Shown one piece after another: positions 7,263 through 19,700 of a stretch of DNA of 23,735 bases. The stretch's first letter is position 1. Each line of letters opens with the position of its first letter. The DNA comes from a virus: positions 1 to 23,735 of IMG/VR virus record IMGVR_UViG_3300029319_000518; one strand, given 5' to 3'. The position numbers and the translations under genes are program-made. Below the pieces are notes generated by a model. It saw only the letters and a list, made by a program, of their open reading frames with translations. It was not told where the DNA came from and did not search any database.

Positions 7263-8648
7263 TTAGATCTTAATTAAATATTCCATAACAATAAATGGAG
7301 CAGTTGCAGAATCAATGGATCTTGATGCATCAGTTCCTATGGACATTGTTGTATCTAGGTTTTCTGGATTGACAACGATGGCATTTGTTTTTACTTTGTA
7401 TGTATGGTCACCCTTAACCAAATCAATACGATGATTATGTAATGTTGGATCACCATTTGCTGATTGATCTAAATCAACAGTATCAGTTTCTATATTTTGT
7501 ACATCAGGTACTACTCTATTGTCATTAACTTGAAAATTTGATTGTAAAGGAAGAACATCATGTAAACTTACACTACCAAAATCAGTTGGTACACCAGGTA
7601 ATCCACTGGCATATGTAATAGGAACGGTAAAAGTATGTGATGAAGGAGCTCCACTACCATTAAAAACACATCCAAAAATAGGAACTTTTGTCTTATTAGC
7701 ATAATAAGCAGTATTTTGTCCATCTGGTGATCCTTCTAAAATTCCACCATCCAATGTGTAAGTTGCATTATTAATGCATTGATATGTAAATTCATTACCG
7801 CCTGGTTGCCAACCACCTATAATACAATTACCCCAATAAATTGTTTGTTGATTTCCAAAACCTTGAGTACTAATTGTAGATCCACAAGGACTAACAGGAC
7901 ACCAACGAACTGTGCGACATTGTTCTTGAGCACTTCCAGGATGTCCACTACTATTTGCAGTAGCGTCCAACCAATCTTGTATAGCAACTGTTGATGCATT
8001 TAATCTACCAGCAAATCCTTGCACCTGTGGTTCATTAGTACTGTTCTCATTAGTGGTTAATATTCTTTCTCTAAGAGCAGTATGAAAATGAGAATGTGGA
8101 TGAATAGAATTTTCTTCAACACCTTCTGTATCAGTATAATGAGTAGCACCAGCATATTCCCATGATGGTTTGCCTTTTACTTCAATCTCTTGACTAGGTA
8201 CATCAATCTGTCCTGAGTATTCTATATTAACGGGAGATCCAATAGCAGATTGTGCTTCAATACCAATACCAGATCTACTAAACTCATTTCCTAAAGCATT
8301 ATTCAATCTTATATTATTATATACACCTGCGTTAGCACCCGAAGTTGGTTCTGCATATTTAGATCCCATATCAGGAACCATAAATTGAGTGTCTAATAAA
8401 TTATCAAAATTAGTGCCATCTGCATTTTTTCTGATAAACTTGCAATTAGATCCTGTTCCACATATAGCAGCAAGTTGTGGATAATCTTCAGCAAAGTATT
8501 TTGTACCATCACATTTTAAATAACCAGCAGGTAAATTATTTACATTTTGTCCGTCATCTGGTAACCCATTGTAATCAACTGGCCAATTTATAATTTGACC
8601 TGTTAAATTACCATACTTAGATCTTTCTTTACTGTATAAAACTGCCAT
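7263..8648 (-). CDS. Tail_Collar fibre protein, 461 aa
   Basis: I place the start at the ATG at 8648-8646, giving [17 protein letters not shown]. It overlaps the TAA of the previous gene (TAATG). A longer frame begins at a TTG at 8681, but this only adds 11 residues inside the neighbour. Residues 42-94 form a Tail_Collar domain (GYLKCDG ... [10 protein letters not shown] ... TQFMVPDMG). HPHSHFH at 183-189 is a run of overlapping HxH motifs, and LHNH follows at 403-406. These suggest metal-binding positions in a trimeric tip, as known for T4 gp12 and gp37. Nine cysteines (46, 63, 69, 244, 250, 255, 275, 291, 327) are many for a phage fibre. The C-terminus ends [11 protein letters not shown], the typical closing strand of collar-type fibres. 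It sits between two other collar proteins and is probably a receptor-binding or baseplate-attached fibre. Confidence 0.87.
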   Translation of the reverse strand: MAVLYSKERSKYGNLTGQIINWPVDYNGLPDDGQNVNNLPAGYLKCDGTKYFAEDYPQLAAICGTGSNCKFIRKNADGTNFDNLLDTQFMVPDMGSKYAEPTSGANAGVYNNIRLNNALGNEFSRSGIGIEAQSAIGSPVNIEYSGQIDVPSQEIEVKGKPSWEYAGATHYTDTEGVEENSIHPHSHFHTALRERILTTNENSTNEPQVQGFAGRLNASTVAIQDWLDATANSSGHPGSAQEQCRTVRWCPVSPCGSTISTQGFGNQQTIYWGNCIIGGWQPGGNEFTYQCINNATYTLDGGILEGSPDGQNTAYYANKTKVPIFGCVFNGSGAPSSHTFTVPITYASGLPGVPTDFGSVSLHDVLPLQSNFQVNDNRVVPDVQNIETDTVDLDQSANGDPTLHNHRIDLVKGDHTYKVKTNAIVVNPENLDTTMSIGTDASRSIDSATAPFIVMEYLIKI

Positions 8649-10300
8649 TAGTATGCTTTGATTATGAACGTAATTGTACAACTAGGTTGTGATGTATCAC
8701 ATGAAATATTTAGAGCATTTTCAAGACTATCTGCTTGCAATGAAGATCCATTTGCATTATCAGCAGTATGTGATGGAGGACCTGACATAGATCCAATACC
8801 CTGAGATATTTCAAAACTACCATGATTATGTGCTCTAAATGCTTGCTCTAAAGGATCTTTATTTTCCTTACCTTGATTGAGCGACATTGGCCACGCACCA
8901 TGTCTAAACACCAAAGTCTCTACACCAGCAACTGTACCTATTTGATCTTTCACAGTGATTGTATATACATCAGTTGTTGAATCATATACTATGTTTTCTA
9001 TTTGAGAACTACCAGTAGATGTCCAATAAGTATACTTTTTAGAAGCATCTTTTACAGTAACAAACATCAATGGAGTAATTCTATCATGCTGAGTCCATGT
9101 ATTTGGTGAAGTACCATAAGTTCTAGCAATGCTAGTTCCAGCTGGCAATGCAATATCTCTTGTACCAGCAGGAAGAGTTACACTAGCAACTTCAAAAGCT
9201 GCATTTACATGTTCTGGATCATCAGCCATGGCATCAGCGGATCTTGGAGAACCATTATATCCAAAGAAGTTTGGTCTTGCTCTTCTTTCCATTGGTCGTG
9301 GAAACATACCAACATGTGCTGGTACTTTATGTGTATCTACTGGAGTTGTGGCATTGATAGCACCAGTATTACCTTGACCAAATAGGTTTTGAGTATAGGT
9401 TGAAGATTCTTGACCAGATCCTCTGGTAGCTCCTCTCCAGTTAGCAGTACCAGCTGGAACATGGTTCCAATAATTTTTACCAGGTTCATTAACAAATTCA
9501 AAAAATCTATCACAACGTGGTAATGTCCATTCATGCTGTTCATCACCAAAATGTGTTAGAGTAGTAGCACCATTCTGCCATGATACTGGTTGAGCAGCTG
9601 CATTAGCACATGTATTAGGACCATGAGTTGCATTACATATACTTGTTGTTGATGTACCAGACATTGCAACACCTTCGTCTGTTTGAAATAACATAGCTCC
9701 AGTAGCATTTGGAGCAACACTTTGAAGTGTATCGCTATGACCGTGTTGAGGAGTGTGATTGATACCCAACTTACGATTAAGGACGTACACTGTTTCCAAA
9801 AAGTCAGGAGCACTCAGGTTCATATTGGTAAATTTAAAATACAAATTACCAGCAAGATTCAAAGAAAAATCAATATCAGATGTTGCTTCATATGTTGTTG
9901 ATATTGGGTTTGTCTCACCATAATCTGCAACTCTATTTCCTAATACAGTTGCAGCATCTGACTGTCCTTGCTGATACTTAGAATTTTGTAAATTTGCAGG
10001 TTCTAAATCCATTAACACACTATTAGATAATTGTGGTAATCTAAATGTTGCTGCTGTACCAATATAAGGAAACTCATAATGATTATTTTGAGAATCAGTC
10101 ATATCACCACCATAGGTATCACCTATGACTGACGCTAATAATGGATAATCAGAAGCAGATAATGTATCTCCTTTACATGTAATCCAACCTTTAGGAATAT
10201 TAGATTCAAGAAATCCATTTCCTCCATCACCACCCCAAGGCATGATTGTGCCAATCTTGGCAGATCTCATTGTCTTTATTGAATCGTATTTTACCGTCAT
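8648..10300 (-). CDS. Tail_Collar fibre protein of cyanophage type, 550 aa
   Basis: The N-terminus MTVKYDSIKTMRSAKIGTIM, followed by PWGGDGGNGF, is one I recall from structural proteins of T4-like cyanophages. Residues 38-92 are a Tail_Collar domain (GWITCKGD ... SDYPLLASVIGDTYGG ... ATFRLPQL), with CKG in place of the usual CDG. NHTPQHGHS at 181-189 and AHNHG at 490-494 are HxH motifs. GSMSGPPSH near the C-terminus recalls the SGPPQHSH of the 1285 aa protein, which suggests these proteins are paralogues. It ends TITFIIKAY. The ATG follows the giant gene's stop by 3 nt, with GGAG (10313-10310) 9 nt upstream inside the end of that gene. Its stop overlaps the start of the 461 aa gene. It is likely a tail fibre or tip component; the exact place in the virion is unknown. 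Confidence 0.9.
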   Translation of the reverse strand: MTVKYDSIKTMRSAKIGTIMPWGGDGGNGFLESNIPKGWITCKGDTLSASDYPLLASVIGDTYGGDMTDSQNNHYEFPYIGTAATFRLPQLSNSVLMDLEPANLQNSKYQQGQSDAATVLGNRVADYGETNPISTTYEATSDIDFSLNLAGNLYFKFTNMNLSAPDFLETVYVLNRKLGINHTPQHGHSDTLQSVAPNATGAMLFQTDEGVAMSGTSTTSICNATHGPNTCANAAAQPVSWQNGATTLTHFGDEQHEWTLPRCDRFFEFVNEPGKNYWNHVPAGTANWRGATRGSGQESSTYTQNLFGQGNTGAINATTPVDTHKVPAHVGMFPRPMERRARPNFFGYNGSPRSADAMADDPEHVNAAFEVASVTLPAGTRDIALPAGTSIARTYGTSPNTWTQHDRITPLMFVTVKDASKKYTYWTSTGSSQIENIVYDSTTDVYTITVKDQIGTVAGVETLVFRHGAWPMSLNQGKENKDPLEQAFRAHNHGSFEISQGIGSMSGPPSHTADNANGSSLQADSLENALNISCDTSQPSCTITFIIKAY

Positions 10301-10303
10301 TGA

Positions 10304-10720
10304 TTATAACTCCATGAGCCACCAACCTCTTAAGGAAGCTGGTATTGTTTGTTGTGATGTGGATCCTTCTATATCATATGTACCAACAAAAACTAATCCA
10401 AATGCACAGTTACGTGTCTGAATAACTAATTCACCAGAATCCCATGCCACTGTTCTTACTTGACCAGAACCTGCATCAAGTTTAGATCCAGTATTATCAC
10501 CTTGAATTGCTGTAGATACATTATTAATTTTCTTCGCTCTAATAATTAAACTTGTATTGTATGTTAAATTACCACTAAGTTCAGTAAATCTAATCATATC
10601 ACCTGTTTGTGGATTATCTGGTAGATATAGAACCATATTGCTTCCAGATGTAGCATTGATCAGATAGTTGTTGTTAACCTGTAATGGATTAGTCTCTTGC
10701 TGACCTATACCAGTTGTAGC
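10304..10720 (-). other. C-terminal domain of the giant protein ending RGWWLMEL
   Basis: The last ~135 residues contain YLINATSGSNMVLYLPDNPQ, GDMIRFTELSG, LIIRAKK, AWDSGELVIQT, AFGLVFVGTYD and a terminal RGWWLMEL. The alternating pattern suggests a compact beta-sandwich. I recall similar GWW-containing endings in other cyanophage fibre or baseplate proteins, so it is probably a trimerisation or attachment domain. This is memory-based and not verified. Confidence 0.5.
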
Positions 10721-13700
10721 ATCAAATGCAACATATGTGTGTCTTCTACCACCATTTGATGTCCAGTATTTTTCAATACCAAATGAATCAATAGCATTGT
10801 TATGATAGATTGTAAAGTCTTTAGGACCAACAGTACCACCAGTTCCAGCAGATCCAAGGTTATCTATCTGGAAGATTTTATCAGTCGCAGATTCTATAGC
10901 AAGAACCTTACCTTTCTGATAATATTGCTCACCTAAGAATATACTTCCCTCAAGAGCTGTCATCTTAATAGATTCTACACTATTACAGACTCCATTAGAC
11001 TGACATGATTCATAGAATATTTTAAGATTACCATAGAAGTTACCATTACCTTTAAGTGTCATACCATTGGTATTGGTTACTGGATCTTCAATTGATCCAT
11101 CACCTATGTGACCATCATCGTTTGCAATAGATAGAACTAAAGTTTTACTATCAGAACCATACATTCTAAGAACACCACTGTTGATAGTAAAGTCATCATT
11201 AACAGTTGTATGACCACCACCATATAAATCAATTAAAGTTGTAGCAACAGTGTTTGGATTCCTATAAGACTTAGGCATCTTGACCTGATAGAAAGCATCA
11301 AGAGTTCCATCAACACTATCAGTAAGGAAGAACTCAGATCCAATTCTGATGAACTGAATGTAATCAAGTTTTGGTTGAATTAAATCAGCGTCTACTAATC
11401 CTATTTCAAGTCTTGTATCAAGAGTGTTAGGAGTTCTTGCCTTGAATGTCTTACCAGTTGCAGGTGCTCTCAAAGCACGAGTAGCAGGTAAATCTTCTAG
11501 TAATGTTGTTGTTCCTAACTTATTCAACTTAACAACATTAAGACCAACGCCAGCATTTATTGCAGTCGTTCCTTCTACACCTCTACCACCATTAGTATAA
11601 TTGGCATTAGATGATGTTGGTAAGAACTGATTTGATCCACTTACATATGGTGCAGCAGTAATTTGTATAATCTCAATTTGATTACTATCGTAAATTGCTA
11701 CTAAATCACCAATTGTAAATGCTTCATAATTTGCTTGAATTTGAATATTAGTTGTTGCTGGTACAACAGCGGCTGCTATTGTTGTGAATGGTCTTGTAGC
11801 AAGAGTCGTGTTGGATGATTGTGGATCATGTTTGTAAACATGAACTACATCAGTAGTTGTGTATCCAGCAGGTGATGTGCCAAAGGACTCAGCAATAGCA
11901 AAGTGAGTTCCATGCTTATTACCAATTGTTGTATCACCTGTGCAAGTATCAACCTCAAAGGTCTTAATACCACTACCATTTGTTATAGTCAACTTTTTGT
12001 TGGTGGTTGCGTTAACATATGGTGTAGTGCATGTTCCATTTAATGTAAGACCACCAGTGTATGACTGATCACCATTGATGGTTACAGCACCAGTTACAGA
12101 GTCAACTTCAAATAATGTATTCTCTGAATTAGTATCACATCCATTTTTGACGGAGAATTTTTTAGAAACTTGATCTAATGTAGTCTTGAGTTCAAATATT
12201 TCACCATCACTACCATTAGAAGGACGAGAAATAATTACATAATCGCCAGGTTGTCCTGTAGCACGATTATCAGAACCTGTCAATACTCCACCAAATTGTG
12301 ATAAGTAAACATTATCTTCTGCTCCAGAACCATCAATAATTTGAGTAGTCCATGTAGCATCAAACTGAACAGTACACTTATAAATGTTTGTTGTATCAGG
12401 ATGCTCTGTGCTTATTGTTGATAAAGTTCCAAATGGTTGTCTCTGAACCTCAATGTAGTATGGTGTAGTATTAATTTGTGGTAGACGTGTAATCTTCACA
12501 AATTCAGCATGTTCAGTTCCCTGTTCAACAGTATCAATAAGTAGAATATCATTCTCATTATAATACTGAGTACCATTTGCATCATAAGGAGTTCTCTTAA
12601 GTGGTAAGTAGTACTTGTCTCCTGTTAGTACTGGGAATGTAGCAACACTCTGACCAGTAGGAGTTTGTTGATATGAAGTTCCACCCCAATCACCAGAACC
12701 AGCTGTATCAATCTTATTAAGTTCTCCTGTTGCAGCAGTAGAAACTAAAACAGTAATTAAGTCTACATTATTATCAAAGAGATTGTTACCAAGAACACCA
12801 CTTGTATGACTCTGAATTGTAGAACCAGCCTGTGCTCTACGTCCAACGAAGGAGTAAGAAGCATTACCACCACATAATGTTACATCAGCATTAAATCTTG
12901 ATGTAGCATCAACAACTAAATTGTTTCTAATTGTAGTTGTACCACCTTGACCAGCAATTCTCAATGTAGAAGCATTAGTAGCAAAGTCTACGATACTTGT
13001 TGCACTGTTACCAGATAAGAATTCAACAGTTCCAGATGGAGATTCAAACTTAGTAGAATCAGTTAATCCTCTTCTAGTACCAAGTATTACATCACCAGCA
13101 GTCTTAAGTGCTTTAGTATCAATCTGTACGAAGGAGTCAGATTCAGTGCTTGCAAATGCACCACCAAGAGTTATCTTAGACTTATTAGAATTAGATCCAT
13201 CAATACTATCACCAATAGTAATCTCACTATCACCACTTGTATTACCAATCTTGATATTTTGTGATCCAGTTGTTACATTACCAATTTCAATGTTTCTTGC
13301 AGATCCACCAATCAATAGACCTTGAGTTGGTCTGGTTCCAGTTGTTAATCCGACAAATGTATTGTTATTGAATAATGTTGCTGTACCATTAGTAATGGTT
13401 GTATTAATATCAGCACTATTAGCACTACCTGCACCACCACCGTTGACTGAAATATCGTCTTGGAATACAGCACTAGCAGTAAATTCAGAAGTTCCAGTGA
13501 CAGTTAATGTACTGTTCATATTTGCTAGAGTTGTATTAATACCAACTCTTCCATTGTTTGTAGTAGAAACTCTAAATGTTGCTGCTGTTTGTGGAGCAGA
13601 ACTATCACCACCAACCATGAATGCATGATCTTGAGCAGTCTGAGTTCTTGCTGCATATGTTGAATGAGCAGCAAAGTTTTCAATAGTCTTACCACTAATC

Positions 13701-16700
13701 CATGCAGTACCAACAACATCTAAGTTAGCAAGAGGATCAGTCGCAGCAGATACAAATGCGTCTGCATAATCAACATGAGCAGCACGAGCAACAGTGTTAA
13801 TACCAATCTTAAATTCACCAATAGTCTGTGTATCAGTTCTAATTGTCTGAGCACCAAGTACACCAACTTCCTTCCAAGAAGCATTGGCAAGTTTCACCAC
13901 AGCATTTGGTGTATTTGTACTATTAAATATTAACTCGCCAGCTGAAATAGTATCATTAGCATTGATACTAAATGTACATGTATTACCACCATTGGTAAAT
14001 CCAGTATTAATTAAGAAAGTTCCATTAAGTTTGTTCTCAGTTAATCCTGATAACTTAATTTCTTGACCAGCAACCAAACCACCAGTTATGACATTTCCAT
14101 TAGTGACACCAGACTTCCACTGAATTGTAATAGTTCTGGTAGAATTAAAGATAAACTTCTCAATCTGAGAGGTAATTGTTGTAAAGGAGTTAGAGAATAT
14201 CCAACCAAGTGAACCACTATTTCCTACAGACTCACCCTTAAGTAAGATATCTCCAGTTAAAGGAGCTCCTGCTGAACCATAAGCAACAACCTGTGATGCA
14301 TCATAAGTTCCATCTTGATCAGGAGTAATATTAGATGCTACAGATGCAACAGCATGTGTTTGAATCTTATAACCTTGACCAGATCCAAGTGAACCACGTT
14401 GGTTGAACTGGAATACACCAGCTATTACCCTATTACCTGCAATTAGAATATCACCATTGCTCTGGCGATTCTTAGTCATTGCAGTTCTATCAAGACTTGA
14501 ATCATCCTTAGTGGAGGATACATTAGATACAACTTTTAGTGAAGATAGAACACCAACATTGGGCAGACCTAGTGTTAAATCTCTAACGTCAGCACCAACA
14601 TTAATGGTTACAGGTGAGTTGAAGGTGCTTGTTTGATCACCATTTTCACCACCATTGACTGTAATATACTCATTAAATGTAACAGGAGTGTCAAATGTAG
14701 TAACTAGATTTCCTATTGCATCATCTTCATCCTCAGATGCTGTAAGTGATGCAGACTCTAGGAATATTTCTTCACCAGTGATAGCATCAATCTTACGGTT
14801 ACCAATGTATAGGTCACCATTACTATTAAGACCAGTGTAGAATACTAGACCACCATCTTGTTTCTTAGACTGTGCAAAGAAATCTTGCTCTACAGTCAAT
14901 AGAACTTCTTGACGTGCTGGTAAACCAGTACTGTAGTTACCTGGACCAAAACCGAGATATTCAAATGTGTGGTTACCTGCTCTTGCAATAGATGGTCGTC
15001 TCAGTTCAACGTACATACGTTGATCAACAACAACTGTGCTGTCACCTGCAATAGATATCTTACGATCTTCAGATCCAGCTGATGCATTACCACTCTGTGC
15101 TTCAAGTTTGTTACTACCTGTGTAGTTATTGTTCTTGAGTGCTTCAGTAGCAAGGAAGTCAGTAACAGATTCTTTTGTCAATGAACCCTTGAAGTCATTA
15201 ACTGTAACTAAACCATGAACATAGTTATCAGCAGCAGAATATGTTTGACCAGGATCCTTAGCGTTAGGATCAAGTTGCTTGAACCATACTGGATCATTCT
15301 TATAATCTAGTGGATATAACTTACTAATTGGTTGAGAGAACTTAAAGTTCCTGAAGTTACCTAAGTTACCTGCACCTTGTGGGAATGGTGATATGTTACC
15401 ACGAACAGCTGTTAGATAGAATATACCATCTTGCTGATCAAAGATACGTCTCTGTATTTCCTGAACATCATAAACGTAGAATGTTTCATCAATCTCACCA
15501 GCATCCTCTACAGATTCAACATAGAATTGTATGTTAGCAGCGTCAGTAATAATATCACCAGGTGTGATAGTATAAACTTTAGCACCATTTTGTCTGTAGT
15601 AGAATTGTGGTAGACCTTCTTTAATAAGATCCTTACGTACAAGTGACTTACCACTATCAGGGAAATCTATAAGATCTGCAAATACAGAACCTTGAGTAAA
15701 TCTGATGTTATCTGTAGATGAATACTTAATATCACCACTAACACCCTTAAGAATTAAGTGCCATGTAGATGTATTAGGTACATTCAATGCAGCATGAATA
15801 TAACCAGAACCAGATGAATTACCAGTCCATGTTACAGCGTTGGCAGTAACAGATGATGTCTTGTTAGCAGTAAAGTTACCACCTTGAGGTGCAGTTATCT
15901 TGACTGTTGTAAAGTTCTCATTCTTAAGTCCAACATTTGTAATATTATGGTCAAATACAGTAAGTTCTAAGTACTCATTGCTATTCTCTGTGTAATATCT
16001 ACCAGACTGAATAGACATTGAAACATAGTTTGATGTCTCAATAGTTCTTAGATAATTCTTAGTTCCTTTTGTATCTTTCTTATATGGATCATAGAATATA
16101 TTTTCACCAGAAGCATTAGTCTTAGCAATACTATTTGAGGTAAATTCAGCATCAGTAAATCCAATAACTTCGTTTGCGTTACCACTATCAGTTGTGTTAA
16201 AGAATTTCGCTTTGGTTACGTTACCTGTTACTGGTTTTAATTTAATTTTTTGTGGTAAAAGTTTTCTTGTATCATCCTTTCTTGCCTTGATACTAAATCC
16301 ATTTAGAGGATCACGAACAGACTTGAGATACTTAGGAATAACATAACGTAAACGATAGATACGATCATTTGCTTCTCTTTCAGAATCATCAATTCTTTCA
16401 TAGTAAGAGTCATTTGTTTTATTATTACCAGAACTATCACTATATTCAGAATCGTGGAATCTTCCTAAAATACTCTGAGGATTTGAAGACTCATTCTTAA
16501 CATTTAAGTACCATTTACCCTTATCGCTAGTTCCAACATTACCATCATATGTTGGATCATAACGCATAGGTGACTCACGCTTATCTGCAAATACAGAGAA
16601 GTTATAAGTTCCACTGTTTAGAGGAACAAATATGATAGGATTAGTTCCTGCTATTGCATCAGCATGTGTTTTGTGTATTGTAATTACCTTAGCAGTATTA

Positions 16701-19700
16701 TACTTAGCATAGAAGAACTTATCTCCTCTAAGTCTGCTACTACTATCAGCAACATCAGGATCATTGGCAGATGATCCACCTACGACTGGTAAGTTACCAC
16801 TTTCATTCTTTCTAAAGAATACTTTATGAGGTGTAACAGAAGCGTTAGGAACATCAAATATATGAGGAATATCTGTAATAATTCCTCCACTAACAGCAGT
16901 TGAAAGAACACAACCATATTCATGTAGATCATATTTGTCATCAAGAACAAATTGATACATATCAATCTCAACATCTGGATGAATTGCTTCTACTTCAGCT
17001 GAGTGTATGTAAATACCAGCAGCTGCGTTATCCTTACTGCTTGCAAGCATTAACTTAGTTTGATCACTTCCATTAAATGTTGTTGTACCAGAGTAATCTT
17101 CTGGTTTTGTAATTCTACCAGGTGCAATTACATAATACTCTGTATTAGTGTCAAAACCATTAGGTAGTCTTACATTACGTTTATCAACTTCAACATACTG
17201 ATTAGTTGTTGTATTATAACGAGGTCTTGGAACCAATCTTACAGGAGTTCCAGTTTCTAATTGGTGAGGATTAGAACCTGATGTAGGTCCTGGTGTCCAA
17301 TCTTTTAATCCCCAAATAGTTGCTCTAGCAGCAAGACTAGAAGTAGCACTAGGAGGTTGAGTTCTAGTTACAGTCCCTACACCAGTCTGAATGATTGTTG
17401 TAATATTAGCAAAGTACTGACGTATGGTATCAGAAACACCCACACATTCAGGATAGGTTGTATCTTGAGTAATAGTTTCATCAACATCTGGTGTATATGC
17501 AGTTGTGTATCTACCAGCTGGTAGTGTAAAGTAGAGATATGTATTAGTTGTAGTAGCAGTAGCATTAACAGCATTACCTGTTGATAATCCTAACGGTGCA
17601 ACATTTCTCTCAATAGAACTTAAATTACCTGGTGTAGTAATTGTATCTGTGATTAACTTATAAAGAGTTGTAATAGCAGAAGCAACATTCTGGCAAGGTC
17701 CGTTAGAAATATTTCTAACTACATTGTCTAGTGAAGCTGGTGTTGTTACAGTATCGGTGACAATCTTGAATAGAGTATCAATAGTAGACTTGACATTATC
17801 ACATCTCGCACTACCTGTGTGTCCTGTTCTGGTTACAGTAGCAAGAGTTTCTGGTGCTGAAATAGCATTCTGTACAATATTAGACAGAGTAGTAATTGCA
17901 GATTCTACAGCATTACACTTGTAAACTGACTGAGTACGTGTAACATCTTTGAGTGTTGAATTATTACTAATCGCATTAGTTAGAATAGTTGATAATGTAG
18001 TAATATTATTAATTTCACTTGTTAGTTGTGCATCAGTCCAGTTAGTAGTATTAGCACCAGAGTAACTAATTTGACTGAGTGTAGTGTGTCCACCAATAGT
18101 AACTGCATCACTCTTAATTACTTGAAGAGCAATATCTTTTAGATGATTGATAGCTTCTACTGTTTCAGTAATAGCACCACCTTGTACAGCACCACCAACA
18201 TATAAGTTAGCAGTATCCCACATACGATCATTACCACCATGCTTGATGTTAAATGCAAGTACATCAACGATGTCTAACAAGTCATCATTGCAGTCAGCAA
18301 TTGTATAACCAACAGGAGGAGTATAACCAGGATTATTAGCAAGCATTCTACCCTGTGCTATATCGGCAATGAATTGTCTATTAAGTGTCAATAGAGTTGC
18401 AGAATCACCCGCTTCATTACTTACGATGCTTAGATTATCACCTGTAATTGTATTATCAAATGTCTGTGTCAATCCATGCTTACCAACAACAAGAACTTTT
18501 TCATTTCTCATTGCTTGGATTGCTATCTGTGTAGCATCTTGGAATGCTTCTAATGTTTGAGTTTCTTCGCCAGCAACATGAGCACCCTTAACATATAAGT
18601 TTGCCATATCCCAGACTCTATCATTACCACCAAATCCTACATTGAATGCAACTTCAACAACGAAGTCCTTGATGTCATCAATACAATCTTGCTTATTACC
18701 AGTTGGAGGTAAGAAACCAGGATGATTAAGAAGCATTCTCTCATATGCTTCTGCTGCAATAAACGCAGCGTTAGCATTAAGAAGATTGTATGCATCACCA
18801 GCACCATTGTTTATAGAAATTTGAGTATCAAGTGTAATCGTGGTATCATAAGTTTGATGTAATCCATGAGAACCAATTGCAAGAATTTTCTGGTTCTTAA
18901 TGACCTGAGCTGCCATGTCTTTGGCATGTTCAAATACTATATTGGTTTCAGTTTCTTCACCAGCAACGTGAGCACCTGTCTTATATGAGTATGCAGCATC
19001 CCATGTCTTATCATTACCACCATATGCTACGTTATCTGCAATTGCTTCTAATAGATCTCTAACATCATCAACACAATCAGAGTTATGATATGTTCTATTA
19101 CCTGCAACAGAGAATATCTTATGAACTGAATCAGTCTTAGCAGATATAAATGTGTGTGGATAAACAGCACCACCCTTAACTACTCCTCTCTTAATACTAT
19201 TTGCAACAGCAGATACAAATGTATGTGCTGTAGTATTTGTAGAAGGTGCAGATGCTAGTGTCTGTAAAGTAAATGTATTAGCGTCTATAACAGTTATTCT
19301 TACCCATTTGTTGCTAATAGGGTCTGTTGCTCTAGGATATGAGTGGTTAGTAGCGTTACTATCTTGAGCACATGTAAATGTAAATGCATTGTCAGCAATT
19401 TTGACGAAATCATCAGTCTGCATTCCATGATTAGCAACAGTGACTGTCATAATACCTGTAGTAGGATTATATGCAGCATTTGTTGGTGTTAGATCAGTTG
19501 CAGGAACAAACTGATGATCATACTGTTGACCAGGTGCAGAAGCACCTACATTAACTGTGATAGTTCCTGCTTGTTTCTCAATAGCATTTGTAGCAGCTCT
19601 CTTAAATGTGTGAACACTAGATGGTTCATACTTAATACTATTTGCTACAGCACTGTCAAATGTGTGTGCAGACTGTGGTAAGTATTGAATTGCTTCAGAA

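Noticed and set aside
8649-8681. TTG start extending the 461 aa fibre by 11 residues
   Set aside because: The ATG at 8648 overlaps the preceding stop (TAATG) and gives an N-terminus like those of the sister genes. The extension lies wholly inside the neighbour's coding end.
9129-9377. 82-codon plus-strand frame opposite the 550 aa fibre gene
   Set aside because: It overlaps conserved fibre sequence entirely and shows no family features.
13362-13628. 88-codon plus-strand frame opposite the shaft region
   Set aside because: It is antisense to the giant gene, hydrophobic by complement of beta-strand codons, with no start signal.
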